DNA of 64,000 nt from Marinicella litoralis (GCF_002591915.1 NZ_NIHB01000002.1:442133-506132); one strand, 5' to 3'; positions 47,401 to 57,032 are shown, counted from the first letter of the stretch. The notes: a model not told the origin generated them from the sequence alone. Numbers and translations are program-made.

Positions 47401-47886
47401 GGAACCACCAATTACACCGCCAATACTTGTGCCAGGATGCATTCTCCTGTCATCAGCATTCCTGTGGCTCCTGGCAGCAATGCCCAACTCAGCTACCAAG
47501 CACGATACAATATAGAAGCAGACTGGGATGGGGTGGTGGTTGAAATTTCAACCGACGGTGGAAATAATTGGAGCGACTTACCTCCTGTTGGTGGTTATCC
47601 AGGTGACTTCAGTCAAACCGGTAGTCCACCCATCAATATTTGTGGGTACCCAGCCAGCCATGGTGCATTCAATGGATCAACAGGCGGTTCATTCAATGCT
47701 GTCTCACATGACCTGAGTGCCTATCATGGTGAAACAGTGCAAATCAGGTGGAGCCAATCTACAGACCCAGGATCTGAATTTGAAGGGTTTTATATTGATG
47801 AAATCAATTATTCAAATGTCAACATTCCAAACGTATGTTCGGCATTTGTTGATTTGATTTTTGCTGATGGGTTTGAAGGCCTTTAA
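44461..47886 (+). CDS. Secreted S8 (subtilisin-family) serine protease
   Basis: A 1141-residue exported protease. GTG start with AAGAGG upstream; signal peptide about 1-22 ending ATYA. The S8 catalytic triad is intact: D261 (GVADSGLD), H322 (YHGTHVSG) and S517 (SGTSMATP). The catalytic domain is followed by a beta-sandwich of P-domain or PPC type (about 590-735), two fibronectin-III-like modules (about 740-935), and a MAM-like beta domain before the end. The last residues FVDLIFADGFEGL form a short tail common to many secreted proteins of Marinicella and relatives, possibly a sorting signal. A terminator follows. Confidence 0.9.
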   Translation: MKFKLKPLASAILLSSFSATYAEPNIIQQHQPSTEQIKQAINGNQLILSVGVFDPLTESLDFQQSGIAALPSQHYGLVQFQPGHANFEWLNKNGFKVLQSMSNNAYLVNWKDQDKTLLSQNNNIRWYGDFMSSYKISPNLWQANRSALTSFDIVVKTFRDYPTDQIKALIKKYVPTAEFIQSNIHQGDNRIAIQLSASDLDEKLNQLAALEPVQWINRYVAEKFANNEAVAAVQATSSTTTNRPIFDQGIFGTGQIVGVADSGLDRNEDWFVHHNNGSGVVTAITNFADTNPPAMGPLSPDNKVIAYWVMPGAEPYDSGTYHGTHVSGSVAGDRGSCIGSCNGETPSISSPLNSGYDNDDGMAPNAQILFQDIGSPSGLTGVGSSPMWEQANAAGAKIHSNSYGASTFGEYVSSDHNVDRSLRELNDMIIVFAAGNDDGFDNTTSSPGNAKSVLTVGALNHGNSSLVAGFSNRGLTDDGRLKPDISATGTSIQSAAGDSNNSNVVDSPSRRSTSGTSMATPITAGTLALLRQYFTDGFYPTGSANANDSLTPSGPLMKAMILNGTNTDVGFDSKDAGWGRPWLENTLPFTGSNRNIKFWDVTHDNGLSTGESTTFDVDVLAGEEFRATLVWYDVPGPTGSGVTLVNNLNLTVTTPGGAYLGNQFDLLGVSTTGGSADNINTVEQIRFTAPVTGSYQIDVSAPSIPGDGSVGSDIQGYALVVSGDLGSNSPSNIGNPNNLTAVADGLNGIDLNWNAATNATNYEVYRSDGSCASFEPGVMRYIGQSSTNSFTDDTTTGGYEYAYHVRAFNSDDQSALTNCTDVTSAQQCLLAPAFNALSATTSAAFNNTCQVNLVWDPATSNCPANSAVSYNIYRSSNHNFIPGPGNLLTSTDPNIASYTDYTVSTGANYFYRVSAVNNGNESSASPEIATSPIGTTSGTEGTLTDNGAADVPLLMNLTSPWSISNDASSNGALSYRSALEGTTNYTANTCARMHSPVISIPVAPGSNAQLSYQARYNIEADWDGVVVEISTDGGNNWSDLPPVGGYPGDFSQTGSPPINICGYPASHGAFNGSTGGSFNAVSHDLSAYHGETVQIRWSQSTDPGSEFEGFYIDEINYSNVNIPNVCSAFVDLIFADGFEGL

Positions 47887-47914
47887 CCTTAATTAGTTAA
47901 TTAAAAGGGAAATT

Positions 47915-47943
47915 AAAACCGGTATTAAAATACCGGTTTTTTT
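47915..47943. terminator. Bidirectional terminator between protease and trpF-like gene
   Basis: A 10-base-pair stem AAAACCGGTA/TACCGGTTTT (47915-47940) has T on one side and A on the other. It ends the plus-strand protease gene and, on the minus strand, the folC/trpF-like transcript. Confidence 0.9.
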
Positions 47944-47969
47944 ATGCACAGAACCTACAGAATACTGAT

Positions 47970-48626
47970 TTAATTAACGGTCATGGATTTGACTTGGTTG
48001 ATAAACTCCGATAATTTTTCTACATCCAATGCATGATGGGTTCTGACACTGCTGCATAAATCCAAGCCGTGGGGTTTGACTTGGGCGACTGCTTTACTGA
48101 CATTCGAATGGTTTAAACCACCTGCCAAATAAACAGGTAGATCAACTGAATCAACGATGTCCTTGCTCAATTGCCAATTGTGTACTCGACCCGTACCACC
48201 TAATTCCTTTATGACTGCATTCGGATTACCACTGTCCAGTAACAATGCATCCACATATTGAGCCACTTGTTGTGCTTGTTGTACAGAATATTGATTGATG
48301 ACATGAATTACCTGAACCAACTTAACCTCTGGCAAGGCCGCTTTGATGTCTGAAAGGTGACCATCAATCAGTTCATCAACCAGTTGCAAGGCCGTACTGT
48401 TGACCCGGCGATGATGAGCCAGGATTCCGGCAACCGTGGTTTCACTGGTCAATAAGAAAGTTTCCATTGATTCAGGAACCCAAGCAGCTATTTCTGCGGC
48501 CAATCCATCTGAGATAATACCCGGCCCACTCGGCATATGACCCACCAAACCCAATATATCGGCACCAGCATCAACGGCCATTTGCGCCTCAGCCAGCGAT
48601 GAAATACAACATATTTTAATTTTCAT
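47970..48626 (-). CDS. TrpF-like (phosphoribosylanthranilate isomerase family) paralog
   Basis: A 218-residue TIM-barrel protein of the PRAI family: N-terminal MKIKICCISSLAEAQMAVDAG, with cysteine at the catalytic position, and VDALLLDSG with the aspartate expected for the general acid. GGTGRVHNW and the phosphate-binding VYLAGGLNHSN and DLCSSVR complete the barrel. It is a second PRAI-like gene beside the more canonical trpF at 52833. The start is ATG 48626, since the open frame before it is overlap with folC. It could be a duplicated TrpF or a related isomerase; the loss of the SPRxV motif after strand 2 (MPSGPGIIS here) argues for altered specificity. Confidence 0.75.
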   Translation of the reverse strand: MKIKICCISSLAEAQMAVDAGADILGLVGHMPSGPGIISDGLAAEIAAWVPESMETFLLTSETTVAGILAHHRRVNSTALQLVDELIDGHLSDIKAALPEVKLVQVIHVINQYSVQQAQQVAQYVDALLLDSGNPNAVIKELGGTGRVHNWQLSKDIVDSVDLPVYLAGGLNHSNVSKAVAQVKPHGLDLCSSVRTHHALDVEKLSEFINQVKSMTVN

Positions 48627-48628
48627 GG

Positions 48629-49891
48629 TTAAATTTTTTGCTGCCAAAAGACTTCTTCTAGCACGTGAAATGAACCAAATACAATGACTCGATCTTCTGG
48701 CAAAGAACATTTCAATGCTGCCTGATAAGACATTTCAGCAGACTCAAATACTGAAAATAATTTAACATGGTCAGCCAACGCTGATTTTAATGAATTGAGT
48801 TCAATGCCTCTTTCACTGAGTAACTGAAACACAAACCAATGATCCACGACATCGTTCAACAAGCCCAACCAGCTGTCTAGTTGTTTGTCCCCCAACACCG
48901 AAAAAACCGCTCTGGTTTTACCAGAACATGGGTTGGCACGAAGCCAATCAACCAAATGACTGATGGCTTGTTTGTTATGCGCCACATCAGCCAACACCAA
49001 AGGTGAGGTTTGGATGGTTTGTAATCGACCCTTGACGTTCCAATGGTCTATGCTGTGTTGTACTTCAGAGGATTTGAAAGCATACCCAAGTTCCAATAAA
49101 GCCGTCAGGGCAGTTGAAAAATTATTAAGTTGCCAGTCACCTTTCAGGGCAGGACTGTTTAAATCAATAAACTGATGTGCTCCGTAATTGAAAGTAAATT
49201 GATTGTCATCATTAGAGACCTGATAGTCCAAATTGTATTGGATCAATTTGGCAGCTACATTCTGAGCATGGGCGATGATTGATTTTGGCGCATTGCTGTC
49301 ACCAAAAACAATGGGTTTTTGCGATCGCATGATGCCTGCTTTTTCCTTGCCAATTTTTTCAATGTCATCACCCAACCATTCAATATGGTCAATATCCACC
49401 GTGGTGATGACAGCCACATCGGCATCCACGGCATTGGTGGCATCTAATCGACCACCAAGGCCTACTTCAAGGATGATGACATCCACATCATTTTCGACGA
49501 ATATCAATAAAGCGGCTAAAAAAGCATATTCAAAATATGACAAGTTGATGTTTTGTTTCACTTCGTCAATCAGATCAAATGCTTTCAATATTTCTTTATC
49601 GCTGGCCTCCTTGCCATTGACGTGAATTCTTTCGTTGAAATTAAATATATGTGGAGATGTGAAAACACCCAGCTTTTTCGATTGGGTCTTGAGTAAGGAA
49701 CTCAAAGCAGCAACGGTTGATCCTTTTCCATTGGTCCCGCCAACAGTAATGATTGTTTGATTGATGTCAGAAAGCTTTAGACGTTGTAAAACAAGTTTCA
49801 ACCGATCCAAGCCCAAATCAATTTTGTATTGATTGAGCTCGTTCAGTCTTTGATTCAATAATGATTTTTGTTCAAGATTTTGGATGGTCAT
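48629..49891 (-). CDS. folC: Folylpolyglutamate / dihydrofolate synthase
   Basis: FolC adds glutamate to dihydropteroate and to folates in the cytoplasm. The 420-residue protein has the Mur-ligase P-loop [15 protein letters not shown] near residue 53, the [15 protein letters not shown] segment, [12 protein letters not shown] and [10 protein letters not shown]. The ATG at 49891 is used; upstream TTG at 49900 is less likely. It overlaps the end of accD by 20 bases, keeping the conserved accD-folC order. Confidence 0.95.
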   Translation of the reverse strand: MTIQNLEQKSLLNQRLNELNQYKIDLGLDRLKLVLQRLKLSDINQTIITVGGTNGKGSTVAALSSLLKTQSKKLGVFTSPHIFNFNERIHVNGKEASDKEILKAFDLIDEVKQNINLSYFEYAFLAALLIFVENDVDVIILEVGLGGRLDATNAVDADVAVITTVDIDHIEWLGDDIEKIGKEKAGIMRSQKPIVFGDSNAPKSIIAHAQNVAAKLIQYNLDYQVSNDDNQFTFNYGAHQFIDLNSPALKGDWQLNNFSTALTALLELGYAFKSSEVQHSIDHWNVKGRLQTIQTSPLVLADVAHNKQAISHLVDWLRANPCSGKTRAVFSVLGDKQLDSWLGLLNDVVDHWFVFQLLSERGIELNSLKSALADHVKLFSVFESAEMSYQAALKCSLPEDRVIVFGSFHVLEEVFWQQKI

Positions 49892-50783
49892 CAGCGACAA
49901 TCACTTCATCTGGCTCAATCAGTTGTCCATTAACCGGTTTCAACAAATCCAATAATTGAAATATTTTGTCACTCAGGTCATGTCTCGACACAATCATGTC
50001 AATGGCCCCTTTTTCTAACAAAAATTCACTGCGCTGAAACCCTTCAGGTAAAGTTTCTCTTACCGTTTGTTCAATCACACGAGGTCCAGCAAAACAAATC
50101 AGTGCATTGGGCTCAGCAATGTTAACATCTCCTAACATGGCCAATGAAGCTGAAACACCACCCGTTGTTGGGTTAGTTAACACCGAAATATAAGGTAAAC
50201 CAGCCAGTTTCATGCGTCTCAGTGCAGCAGATGTCTTGGACATTTGCATCAATGAAAACAAAGACTCTTGCATGCGAGCACCACCAGAAGCAGAAAAATT
50301 AATCAGTGGTAATTGTTGTTCCAGCGCCAAATGGACTGCCCGGACAAATTTTTCACCCACTACGGATCCCATAGAACCTGCCATGAATTTAAAATCAAAT
50401 GCAGTCACCACCACATCTCTGCCTTTCAATTTTCCTTTTACTGCAATCAAGGCATCGTTTTCACCGGTGCTTTTCTGCGTGGCTACCAGTCGATCTTTGT
50501 ACTTTTTACTGTCTTTGAATTTTAATGGATCTTCTGGTTTAACTTCGCCACCAATTTCTTCCATGGGTGCTTCATCAAGAAAGTATTCGATGCGCTCTCT
50601 TCCAGATAAAGACTCATGGTGCCCACATTTAGGACATACTTTGCCATGTTTTAATGTTTCAGGCTGATATAAAACAGCTTCACATTCTTTACATTTACCC
50701 CACAAGCCTTCAGGTATGTTTTTTTTCTTGTTGCCACCTTCGGTACGAATCCTTGATGACATGATTTTTTGAAACCAGCTCAT
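49872..50783 (-). CDS. accD: Acetyl-CoA carboxylase carboxyltransferase subunit beta
   Basis: AccD is one half of the carboxyltransferase that makes malonyl-CoA for fatty-acid synthesis. The 303-residue protein starts with a zinc ribbon (C31, C34, C50, C53) and continues with the crotonase-like core ([34 protein letters not shown]). The trpBA-accD-folC neighbourhood is conserved. The gene is 33 bases after trpA. Confidence 0.98.
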   Translation of the reverse strand: MSWFQKIMSSRIRTEGGNKKKNIPEGLWGKCKECEAVLYQPETLKHGKVCPKCGHHESLSGRERIEYFLDEAPMEEIGGEVKPEDPLKFKDSKKYKDRLVATQKSTGENDALIAVKGKLKGRDVVVTAFDFKFMAGSMGSVVGEKFVRAVHLALEQQLPLINFSASGGARMQESLFSLMQMSKTSAALRRMKLAGLPYISVLTNPTTGGVSASLAMLGDVNIAEPNALICFAGPRVIEQTVRETLPEGFQRSEFLLEKGAIDMIVSRHDLSDKIFQLLDLLKPVNGQLIEPDEVIVADDHPKS

Positions 50784-50816
50784 GTGAACTCCACATATTT
50801 TCGAAAAGACCTACAA

Positions 50817-51614
50817 TTATAACGAATCTAACGCCGTTCTGATAGGTTTGATAAATTGACGGATGGCATTACTTGCAGATGCCAAGTCGGTACACCCATC
50901 CAACAGGCTGACCAAGGCACTACCAATAACCACTGCATCGGCCTTTGACGCCACTGACACGGCGGATGCGGCGTCTTTCACCCCAAAGCCAACAGCAACA
51001 GGCAAGTCTGTCAATTGTTGAATACTTTGGACATCGGCATCAACTGAGTGACAATCTAAATCAGCTGACCCAGTCACACCTTTCAAAGCCACATAATAAA
51101 TAAATCCTGAGGCATGCTGACAAATCATCTGTTTTCTGGCATCTGTGGTGGTGGGTGCCACCAAAAAGATTTGTTCCATGTCATGGCTTTTCAAGTTTTC
51201 CAATAAATCAGCCGATTCTTCCGGCGGGCTATCCACCAACAACAAAGCATCGACCCCAGCCATTTTAGCTTGCTCTACAAACACTTTGTTGCCTTTGCAT
51301 TCTATGGGGTTTAAATAACCCATTAAAACGACTGGAGTGTGTTGATTGGTGGAACGAAATTGTTTTACCATTTCAATCACATGATCAATGCCAACGCCTT
51401 GTGATATGGCTTTTTCAGAAGCCAGCTGGATCACAGGCCCATCCGCCATTGGATCTGAAAATGGCATACCTAATTCAATCACATCAGCACCAGCATTGAC
51501 CAATTCATGCATGATGTCCACAGTCAAATCAGGCTTCGGATGTCCTGCTGTAATGAATGGTATCAATGCTTTTTTTGTACCCAGTGTTTCAAACATGGTT
51601 TTAAGTAAACTCAT
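50817..51614 (-). CDS. trpA: Tryptophan synthase alpha subunit
   Basis: TrpA splits indole-3-glycerol phosphate to indole and glyceraldehyde 3-phosphate and feeds indole to TrpB. The 265-residue barrel has the catalytic glutamate in [20 protein letters not shown], and the aspartate region [15 protein letters not shown], with phosphate loop AVGFGVKD near the end. Its start overlaps the trpB stop by 4 bases, so the subunits are translationally coupled. Confidence 0.97.
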   Translation of the reverse strand: MSLLKTMFETLGTKKALIPFITAGHPKPDLTVDIMHELVNAGADVIELGMPFSDPMADGPVIQLASEKAISQGVGIDHVIEMVKQFRSTNQHTPVVLMGYLNPIECKGNKVFVEQAKMAGVDALLLVDSPPEESADLLENLKSHDMEQIFLVAPTTTDARKQMICQHASGFIYYVALKGVTGSADLDCHSVDADVQSIQQLTDLPVAVGFGVKDAASAVSVASKADAVVIGSALVSLLDGCTDLASASNAIRQFIKPIRTALDSL

Positions 51615-52816
51615 ACGGTCACTCCTTCAATGGCAGCAATGGTATGTACGTCTTTATCGCCCCTACCTGATAAATTAACAATGATGTTTTGTGCTTTACT
51701 CATTTTACTGGCTAATTTCATGGCGTATGCAATGGCATGAGCGCTTTCTAACGCAGGTAATATGCCTTCTACACGAGTTAAACTGTGAAAGGCACTCAAG
51801 GCTTCATCGTCATTGATGGTGACATAATGCGCACGACCAGATTCATTCAGAAATGCATGTTCTGGTCCCACACCTGGATAATCAAGTCCTGCCGAAATGG
51901 AATGTGTTTCAATGATCTGTCCTTGATCATTCGACATAACATAAGTTCTGTTGCCATGTAGAACGCCCACCTTACCCGCAGTGATCGATGCAGCGTGTTC
52001 GCCCGAATCAACCCCATGGCCTCCCGCTTCTACTCCGTACAAGGCCACATCATGATCATCTAAAAATGGATGGAACAAGCCCATTGCATTTGAGCCACCA
52101 CCGACACAAGCCACCAATGCATCTGGCAAACCGCCAACTTTTTCTGCAAATTGTTTTTTGGCTTCTTTACCAATCACAGAATTAAAGTCTCTGACCATTT
52201 GTGGGTATGGGTCTGGTCCTGCCACAGTGCCAATGATATAAAAAGTGTCATCCACATTTGTCACCCAATCCCTCATGGCTTCATTCAAAGCGTCCTTCAG
52301 CGTTTTAGAACCAGAGTCTACACTGCGAACTTCTGCGCCCATTAATTTCATTCTGTAAACATTGATGGCTTGGCGTGCAATGTCAACTTCGCCCATATAA
52401 ACCACACACTCCAGCCCCATTCTTGCTGCCACTGTGGCAGTGGCCACGCCATGCTGACCTGCACCAGTTTCTGCAATGATGCGCTTTTTGCCCATCGCTT
52501 TGGCCAATAATATTTGTCCTACGGTGTTATTAATTTTGTGCGCACCGGTGTGATTCAAATCTTCACGTTTCAGCCAAATACTGGCCCCGTCACATTGCTT
52601 GGTTAACCTTTCTGCTAAATACAAAGGTGATGGCCGACCCACATAATCAGCCAGGTCTTTATTGAATCGTGCCAAGAATGATTCATCGGTTTTTAAACGG
52701 CTGTAAGCTTGGTTCAGCTCTTCCAAACAATGCATCAAGGTTTCACTGGCAAAAATGCCGCCAAACTGTCCAAAATGTCCTTTGGCATCTGGGTATTCTG
52801 AGTATTTTATAGTCAT
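51611..52816 (-). CDS. trpB: Tryptophan synthase beta subunit
   Basis: TrpB condenses indole and serine to tryptophan with pyridoxal phosphate. The 401-residue protein has the PLP lysine K94 in HTGAHKINN, the glycine-rich phosphate loop [10 protein letters not shown], and [13 protein letters not shown]. The C-terminal [10 protein letters not shown] motif is present. It is 16 bases after trpF. Confidence 0.98.
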   Translation of the reverse strand: MTIKYSEYPDAKGHFGQFGGIFASETLMHCLEELNQAYSRLKTDESFLARFNKDLADYVGRPSPLYLAERLTKQCDGASIWLKREDLNHTGAHKINNTVGQILLAKAMGKKRIIAETGAGQHGVATATVAARMGLECVVYMGEVDIARQAINVYRMKLMGAEVRSVDSGSKTLKDALNEAMRDWVTNVDDTFYIIGTVAGPDPYPQMVRDFNSVIGKEAKKQFAEKVGGLPDALVACVGGGSNAMGLFHPFLDDHDVALYGVEAGGHGVDSGEHAASITAGKVGVLHGNRTYVMSNDQGQIIETHSISAGLDYPGVGPEHAFLNESGRAHYVTINDDEALSAFHSLTRVEGILPALESAHAIAYAMKLASKMSKAQNIIVNLSGRGDKDVHTIAAIEGVTV

Positions 52817-52832
52817 ATTCTTTATGGGTTAT

Positions 52833-53468
52833 TTAATTTTTATTGTTGTGGTCAATGGCACTGATGGTATTGGCAAAAGACAACATTTTCGCCTTAGATT
52901 TTACGCCAGGACTAGATTCAATGCCACTGCTGGTATCAACATATTGACTGCCAGTTGCTGCCAAAGCAGCGGCAATATTTTGTTCGTTCAGACCGCCGGC
53001 CAAGATCATTTTTTGTTTTAAGTCTATGGGGAATTCAAACCAATTGAATGATTTGCCGGACCCCCCTGATTGTTGGGTGTCAAAGGCATCCAATAAATAA
53101 GCAGCGGCGTTGGGATGACTTGCCATGTATTCAGTATATGAAGCATTAGATAACATAGGTATGGCTTTCCAATAAGGCAGCATAAATTGTTCGCAATATT
53201 CGGCACTTTCTTCACCGTGAAACTGTAAAACATCGGCTTTGGTTTGTCCAATAGTGAGATTAACTTTATCTGCATCTTGATTGGCAAACAAAGCCACAGT
53301 TGTAAGGCCTGACGCTTTGGCCATTGAAATCAAATTTGTAGCCACTTCAACTGACACCCTTCGTGGACTGCTTGGCACAAAAACAAACCCAACCGCATCA
53401 ACGCCAGCTTCAATGGCATGTTTGACATCATCTTCCGTTGTTAGTCCACAATATTTAATCTTAGTCAT
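52833..53468 (-). CDS. trpF: Phosphoribosylanthranilate isomerase
   Basis: TrpF isomerises phosphoribosyl-anthranilate in tryptophan synthesis. The 211-residue barrel begins MTKIKYCGLTTEDDVKHA, with the catalytic cysteine, keeps GFVFVPSSPRRVS, AYLLDAFDTQQSGGSGKSF with the catalytic aspartate, and ILAGGLNEQNI. The start is ATG 53468, overlapping the truA stop by a few bases. This is the canonical trpF; a divergent paralog lies after folC. Confidence 0.95.
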   Translation of the reverse strand: MTKIKYCGLTTEDDVKHAIEAGVDAVGFVFVPSSPRRVSVEVATNLISMAKASGLTTVALFANQDADKVNLTIGQTKADVLQFHGEESAEYCEQFMLPYWKAIPMLSNASYTEYMASHPNAAAYLLDAFDTQQSGGSGKSFNWFEFPIDLKQKMILAGGLNEQNIAAALAATGSQYVDTSSGIESSPGVKSKAKMLSFANTISAIDHNNKN

Positions 53469-54228
53469 TGTCATTACCAGGTATTTCAAAATGTTCAGGA
53501 TAAGTCACATGGGTGAATGACAATCCATTGGGTGGCGCCGTAATCCCAGCTTGTTTCCTGTCTTTACTTGCCAACACTTCAGCCATCCAAGACACCGGTT
53601 TCAAACCAGAACCTATGGGTATTAAAGTACCAACAATGTTGCGAATCATGTGATGTAAAAAACCATTGGCCGTCACGGATAACTTTATGATGTTGCCAGA
53701 TCGGGTCACTGCAGCATGATGGATTGTTTTAACAGACACATGCGATTGACAATGGCTGGAACGCAGGGCATTGAAATCATGAGTACCTACCAACAGTTGC
53801 AATGCATCATGCATCAAATTGTGATTCAATGGTTGTGAAATCCACGTCAAATGATGGCGATTAATGGCAGGTCTGACTCTGCGGTTGATGATGCAGTATT
53901 CATAGCTGCGGCTGACAGCAGAAAACCTGGCATGAAAATCATCACTGACTGGTTTGACCCACAACACCGATATGCCTTCATGAGAAGCTGTATTTATTCC
54001 CATCATCCATTGCCATGGGGTTCTTTCTGAAGTGGTATCGAAATGAATGACCTGATGCTTGGCACTGACACCGGTATCGGTTCTACCTGAACAAGCAACC
54101 CTGACTTTATGATCAGCCACTTTGCCAATGGCTGCTTCTAAACACGACTGAACTGTGGGTTCTTGTGCTTGAATTTGAAAACCATAAAAAGGTTCTCCAT
54201 CATATTCAATACCGCAAGCTAGACGCAT
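53461..54228 (-). CDS. truA: tRNA pseudouridine(38-40) synthase TruA
   Basis: TruA makes pseudouridine at positions 38-40 of the anticodon arm. From ATG 54228 the protein is 255 residues: LACGIEYDGEPFYGFQIQ, catalytic aspartate in CSGRTDTGVSAKHQVIHFD, and MVRNIVGTL-like HHMIRNIVGTLIPIG. The start is judged to be 54228 because the 30 bases upstream form the fimV terminator; ATG 54258 in the same frame would place that hairpin inside the gene. No ribosome-binding site precedes 54228. Confidence 0.93.
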   Translation of the reverse strand: MRLACGIEYDGEPFYGFQIQAQEPTVQSCLEAAIGKVADHKVRVACSGRTDTGVSAKHQVIHFDTTSERTPWQWMMGINTASHEGISVLWVKPVSDDFHARFSAVSRSYEYCIINRRVRPAINRHHLTWISQPLNHNLMHDALQLLVGTHDFNALRSSHCQSHVSVKTIHHAAVTRSGNIIKLSVTANGFLHHMIRNIVGTLIPIGSGLKPVSWMAEVLASKDRKQAGITAPPNGLSFTHVTYPEHFEIPGNDND

Positions 54229-54255
54229 AAAAAAAGCCGAATCAGAAATTCGGCT
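54229..54255 (-). terminator. Intrinsic terminator after fimV, abutting truA start codon
   Basis: On the minus strand AGCCGAAT, loop TTCTG and ATTCGGCT form an 8-base-pair stem followed by seven T that run directly into the truA ATG at 54228. It begins about 25 bases after the fimV stop. Confidence 0.85.
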
Positions 54256-54256
54256 C

Positions 54257-54262
54257 ATTATA
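54257..54262 (-). promoter_or_regulatory. Possible -10 element for truA
   Basis: A perfect TATAAT lies on the minus strand just ahead of the fimV terminator stem. Its predicted start point, near 54250, would fall inside the 5' arm of the hairpin. The -35 candidate 17 bases upstream (TGTAAA) is weak. Confidence 0.35.
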
Positions 54263-54280
54263 GTTTAAAGCACAGATGAT

Positions 54281-56920
54281 TTACATATCATCAATGATTT
54301 TCTTGGCTTCATCGATTTGTGCATCTGAACCTTCAGCTACCACTTCATCAAGCAAGTTTTTAGCACCTTCAACATCGCCCATTTCTAGATAAGCTTTGGC
54401 CAAATCAAGCTTGGTATCAATGGCATCTGCGTCATCCATCAATCCCTCTAATCCCAAATCAATTTCTTCATCCATCTCATCACCTGTTGCAGTGTCAAAA
54501 CTGTCTGTCTCATCAGACAAGTCTAATAAATCGTCGAATTCATCACTTGAATCTTCTTTATCTTCAATCTCATCTGCAACAGCAGATTCTGTTTCATCAT
54601 CTTCTGATTCATCATCAAGATCAAAATCGAAATCTTCATCGAAACTGAATTCTTCTTCGTCTGAGCTTACTTCGTCACTGGCTGCTTTGTCTTCATCAGC
54701 GTCCTCATCATCTAAATCAAGGTCTGCCAATTCATCATCTAAATCAAAAGTATTCTCAATGTCATCGACGGCATCTTCTATCGATTCTTCTGCTGACTTC
54801 TCAGCCTCATCAACGGCTTCAACCACATCGTCCAAATCCATCCCTAAATCATCGAATGATACCTCTTCAAACGCATCGTCCGAAGCCAGTTCAACTTCTT
54901 CAGTTTTCTCAATATCATCTTCCAAGTCATCAGTAAATCCTGCAGCAGCCATGGTTTCAGAATGATCAGCAGTGATTGATGTGTCATTATCACCTTCATT
55001 CAAGAAGCCATCCAAATCGAAATCATCGCCATCAGTTGATGTCAACTCATCTGTTTCAAAAAGCTTATCTTCAATGTCTGCATCTTCACCCTCATCAAAG
55101 GTGATTGACTTGTCTAACTCTGCCAAAACGTCTTCTTCATCATCTGAGTCTACAAACTCGTCTGTATCTTCCAGTGGCTGATTGACTTTGGTATCAACAG
55201 ATTCATATGACTCTACATCATCTTGATCAGCTTCTGCTTTTCTCTGTTTGATGTCATCCAAGAAGCTCGTTTCATCTGCTTCTTCACCATCACTTCTCAG
55301 GAATCTTGGTACAATCAATAGCAGTACCAAAGCACCTAAACCAATCAATACCCACTTCAAATTATCCATGACCCAATTGATGGTTTTGTCAACCACTGAG
55401 GGTTCTTCTTTGATGGTTGCACTGAATTTGGGTGGTGCGACAGCAGTTTTCTCTTCCGTCTCAGTGGCATCAGTTTCATTGGGTGAGGCTGATTCATCTG
55501 ATGAATCTTCCGCCATGCCATCTTCAACCATTTCATCAACAGGTATTGAATTGTCATCTGCAACCAATGATTCATCTGACAAAGTATCATCCGTTTCACC
55601 TGATGTATCAATTGATCCTAAATCAACTGAAAAATCACTGATTGAGTCAGTGGCTTCCTCAACACTGTCAGTGGTCTCATCCCAAACATCATCCAACATT
55701 TCTGCCGTTTCATCGGAGGCAGTTTCACTGGCATCTGCCAGCTGAGTTTCTAAGTTCGCCAAACCATCATCGCTCACTTCTATGACTGATTGCTGTTGTT
55801 CAACGATCTCCTCGAGCTCTGAAATTCTTTCTTGTAAGTCTGCACTTTCACTCTCTTGATTGTATTGCTCCTCAGCTGATAACTGGTCCACTTCACTGTC
55901 GCCCACTTCAGCATTGGTTAGTCCACTGTCAGACCCTTCACTGTCACCACCTGATAATTGAACACCGTAATCCAACCCTGAAGAAGTATCTGTGTTGTCT
56001 GAATAAGTTTCTTCTGTTGTTTGGTAACTGCTGTAATTTTGTTGTTCAGGTGCCCAAGATTGGTGGTGCGACTCCACTTGTGCCAGAGCTTCTGCATAAC
56101 TGATGGCTTCTGCCTGATCCAATGAAGGCATTTTCAACTGGCTGCCTTTGATCAACTTGTTGATGTTGTTATCAATAAATGAACCAGAGTTGTTGTTGTA
56201 AATCGCCATCATCATTTGATTGGTCGACAAACCTCCCAGTTTATTTCTATTGGCAATGCTCCACAATGTATCACCTGCATTCACATAAACATCGTCATTG
56301 GTTTGTTGGTATGCCACTGTAGTTTCAGCAATGGGTTCAGCAACGGGCTCAACAACAGGATCTGGTCTTTCATACTGTGCAACATCTTCATTGGTGAATG
56401 TGGTTTGAGTTGCTGGCTCCACATCAGTCGCTTCAGTGACGACTTCAGCTTGGGGACTGGCTTCATCAATCGCTTGAATTTGTTCAACAACCACGTTATT
56501 AACCTGCACATTGGTTGTGGGTACGTCATAAACTGGTGGGTCTAATAATATGGTGAATTCTCTTAAAATACGTCCGTTATTCCAATTGACGTCGAGTAAT
56601 AAACTGATGATCGGTTCACTGACTGGACCATTTGAAGTGACGTTCACTATATTGGGGTTGTCTTCATCCAAATTGACCAAGATGTTAATTGGTACGAAAG
56701 ACCTGTCTAATCCCACTTTTTTATAATCCGCATTGCTTGCTAACTTAACGGTTAAATTTTGCAAATCTTCATCAGGGTTGGTCATCAACTCGATGGTTGA
56801 ACGCAATTGCTCATCCAACGCAGAATAAACCTGAATATTCCCCATCCCTAAGGACAATGTAGACTGCGAAACTATGGTTAAACCAATAACCAAGGTCAAT
56901 AAAATCAATTTTTGCTTCAT
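54281..56920 (-). CDS. fimV: FimV/HubP-family polar peptidoglycan-binding protein
   Basis: An 879-residue inner-membrane protein that in relatives organises the cell pole and supports type IV pilus assembly. A signal peptide is followed by the FimV N-terminal domain (LGMGNIQVYSALDEQLRSTI), a periplasmic LysM motif near residues 210-260 (VNAGDTLWSIANRNKLGG), a coiled-coil stretch near 365-400 and a membrane helix about 520-538 (WVLIGLGALVLLLIVPRFL). A very acidic cytoplasmic region rich in D/E and S follows, ending in the FimV C-terminal TPR-like motif (LDLAKAYLEMGDVEGAKNLL). It fits with the pil genes at the left of the window. Confidence 0.93.
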   Translation of the reverse strand: MKQKLILLTLVIGLTIVSQSTLSLGMGNIQVYSALDEQLRSTIELMTNPDEDLQNLTVKLASNADYKKVGLDRSFVPINILVNLDEDNPNIVNVTSNGPVSEPIISLLLDVNWNNGRILREFTILLDPPVYDVPTTNVQVNNVVVEQIQAIDEASPQAEVVTEATDVEPATQTTFTNEDVAQYERPDPVVEPVAEPIAETTVAYQQTNDDVYVNAGDTLWSIANRNKLGGLSTNQMMMAIYNNNSGSFIDNNINKLIKGSQLKMPSLDQAEAISYAEALAQVESHHQSWAPEQQNYSSYQTTEETYSDNTDTSSGLDYGVQLSGGDSEGSDSGLTNAEVGDSEVDQLSAEEQYNQESESADLQERISELEEIVEQQQSVIEVSDDGLANLETQLADASETASDETAEMLDDVWDETTDSVEEATDSISDFSVDLGSIDTSGETDDTLSDESLVADDNSIPVDEMVEDGMAEDSSDESASPNETDATETEEKTAVAPPKFSATIKEEPSVVDKTINWVMDNLKWVLIGLGALVLLLIVPRFLRSDGEEADETSFLDDIKQRKAEADQDDVESYESVDTKVNQPLEDTDEFVDSDDEEDVLAELDKSITFDEGEDADIEDKLFETDELTSTDGDDFDLDGFLNEGDNDTSITADHSETMAAAGFTDDLEDDIEKTEEVELASDDAFEEVSFDDLGMDLDDVVEAVDEAEKSAEESIEDAVDDIENTFDLDDELADLDLDDEDADEDKAASDEVSSDEEEFSFDEDFDFDLDDESEDDETESAVADEIEDKEDSSDEFDDLLDLSDETDSFDTATGDEMDEEIDLGLEGLMDDADAIDTKLDLAKAYLEMGDVEGAKNLLDEVVAEGSDAQIDEAKKIIDDM

Positions 56921-57032
56921 AATTTACCCAATGCTTTTACGTTAGTAAGTTAGTGATAATAAGATATCGTTATTGATGGTAACTAATTCTACAATAAAAA
57001 TCCAAGAATTTATGTAAAAAAAGTCAGCTAAC

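Noticed and set aside
54396-55745. Long serine-rich plus-strand reading frames (54396-54965, 54972-55181, 55248-55745)
   Set aside because: They are antisense to the acidic, aspartate/glutamate/serine-rich region of fimV; GAT/GAA/TCA codons read backwards give ATC/TTC/TGA-free serine-rich frames. No ribosome-binding sites or homology.
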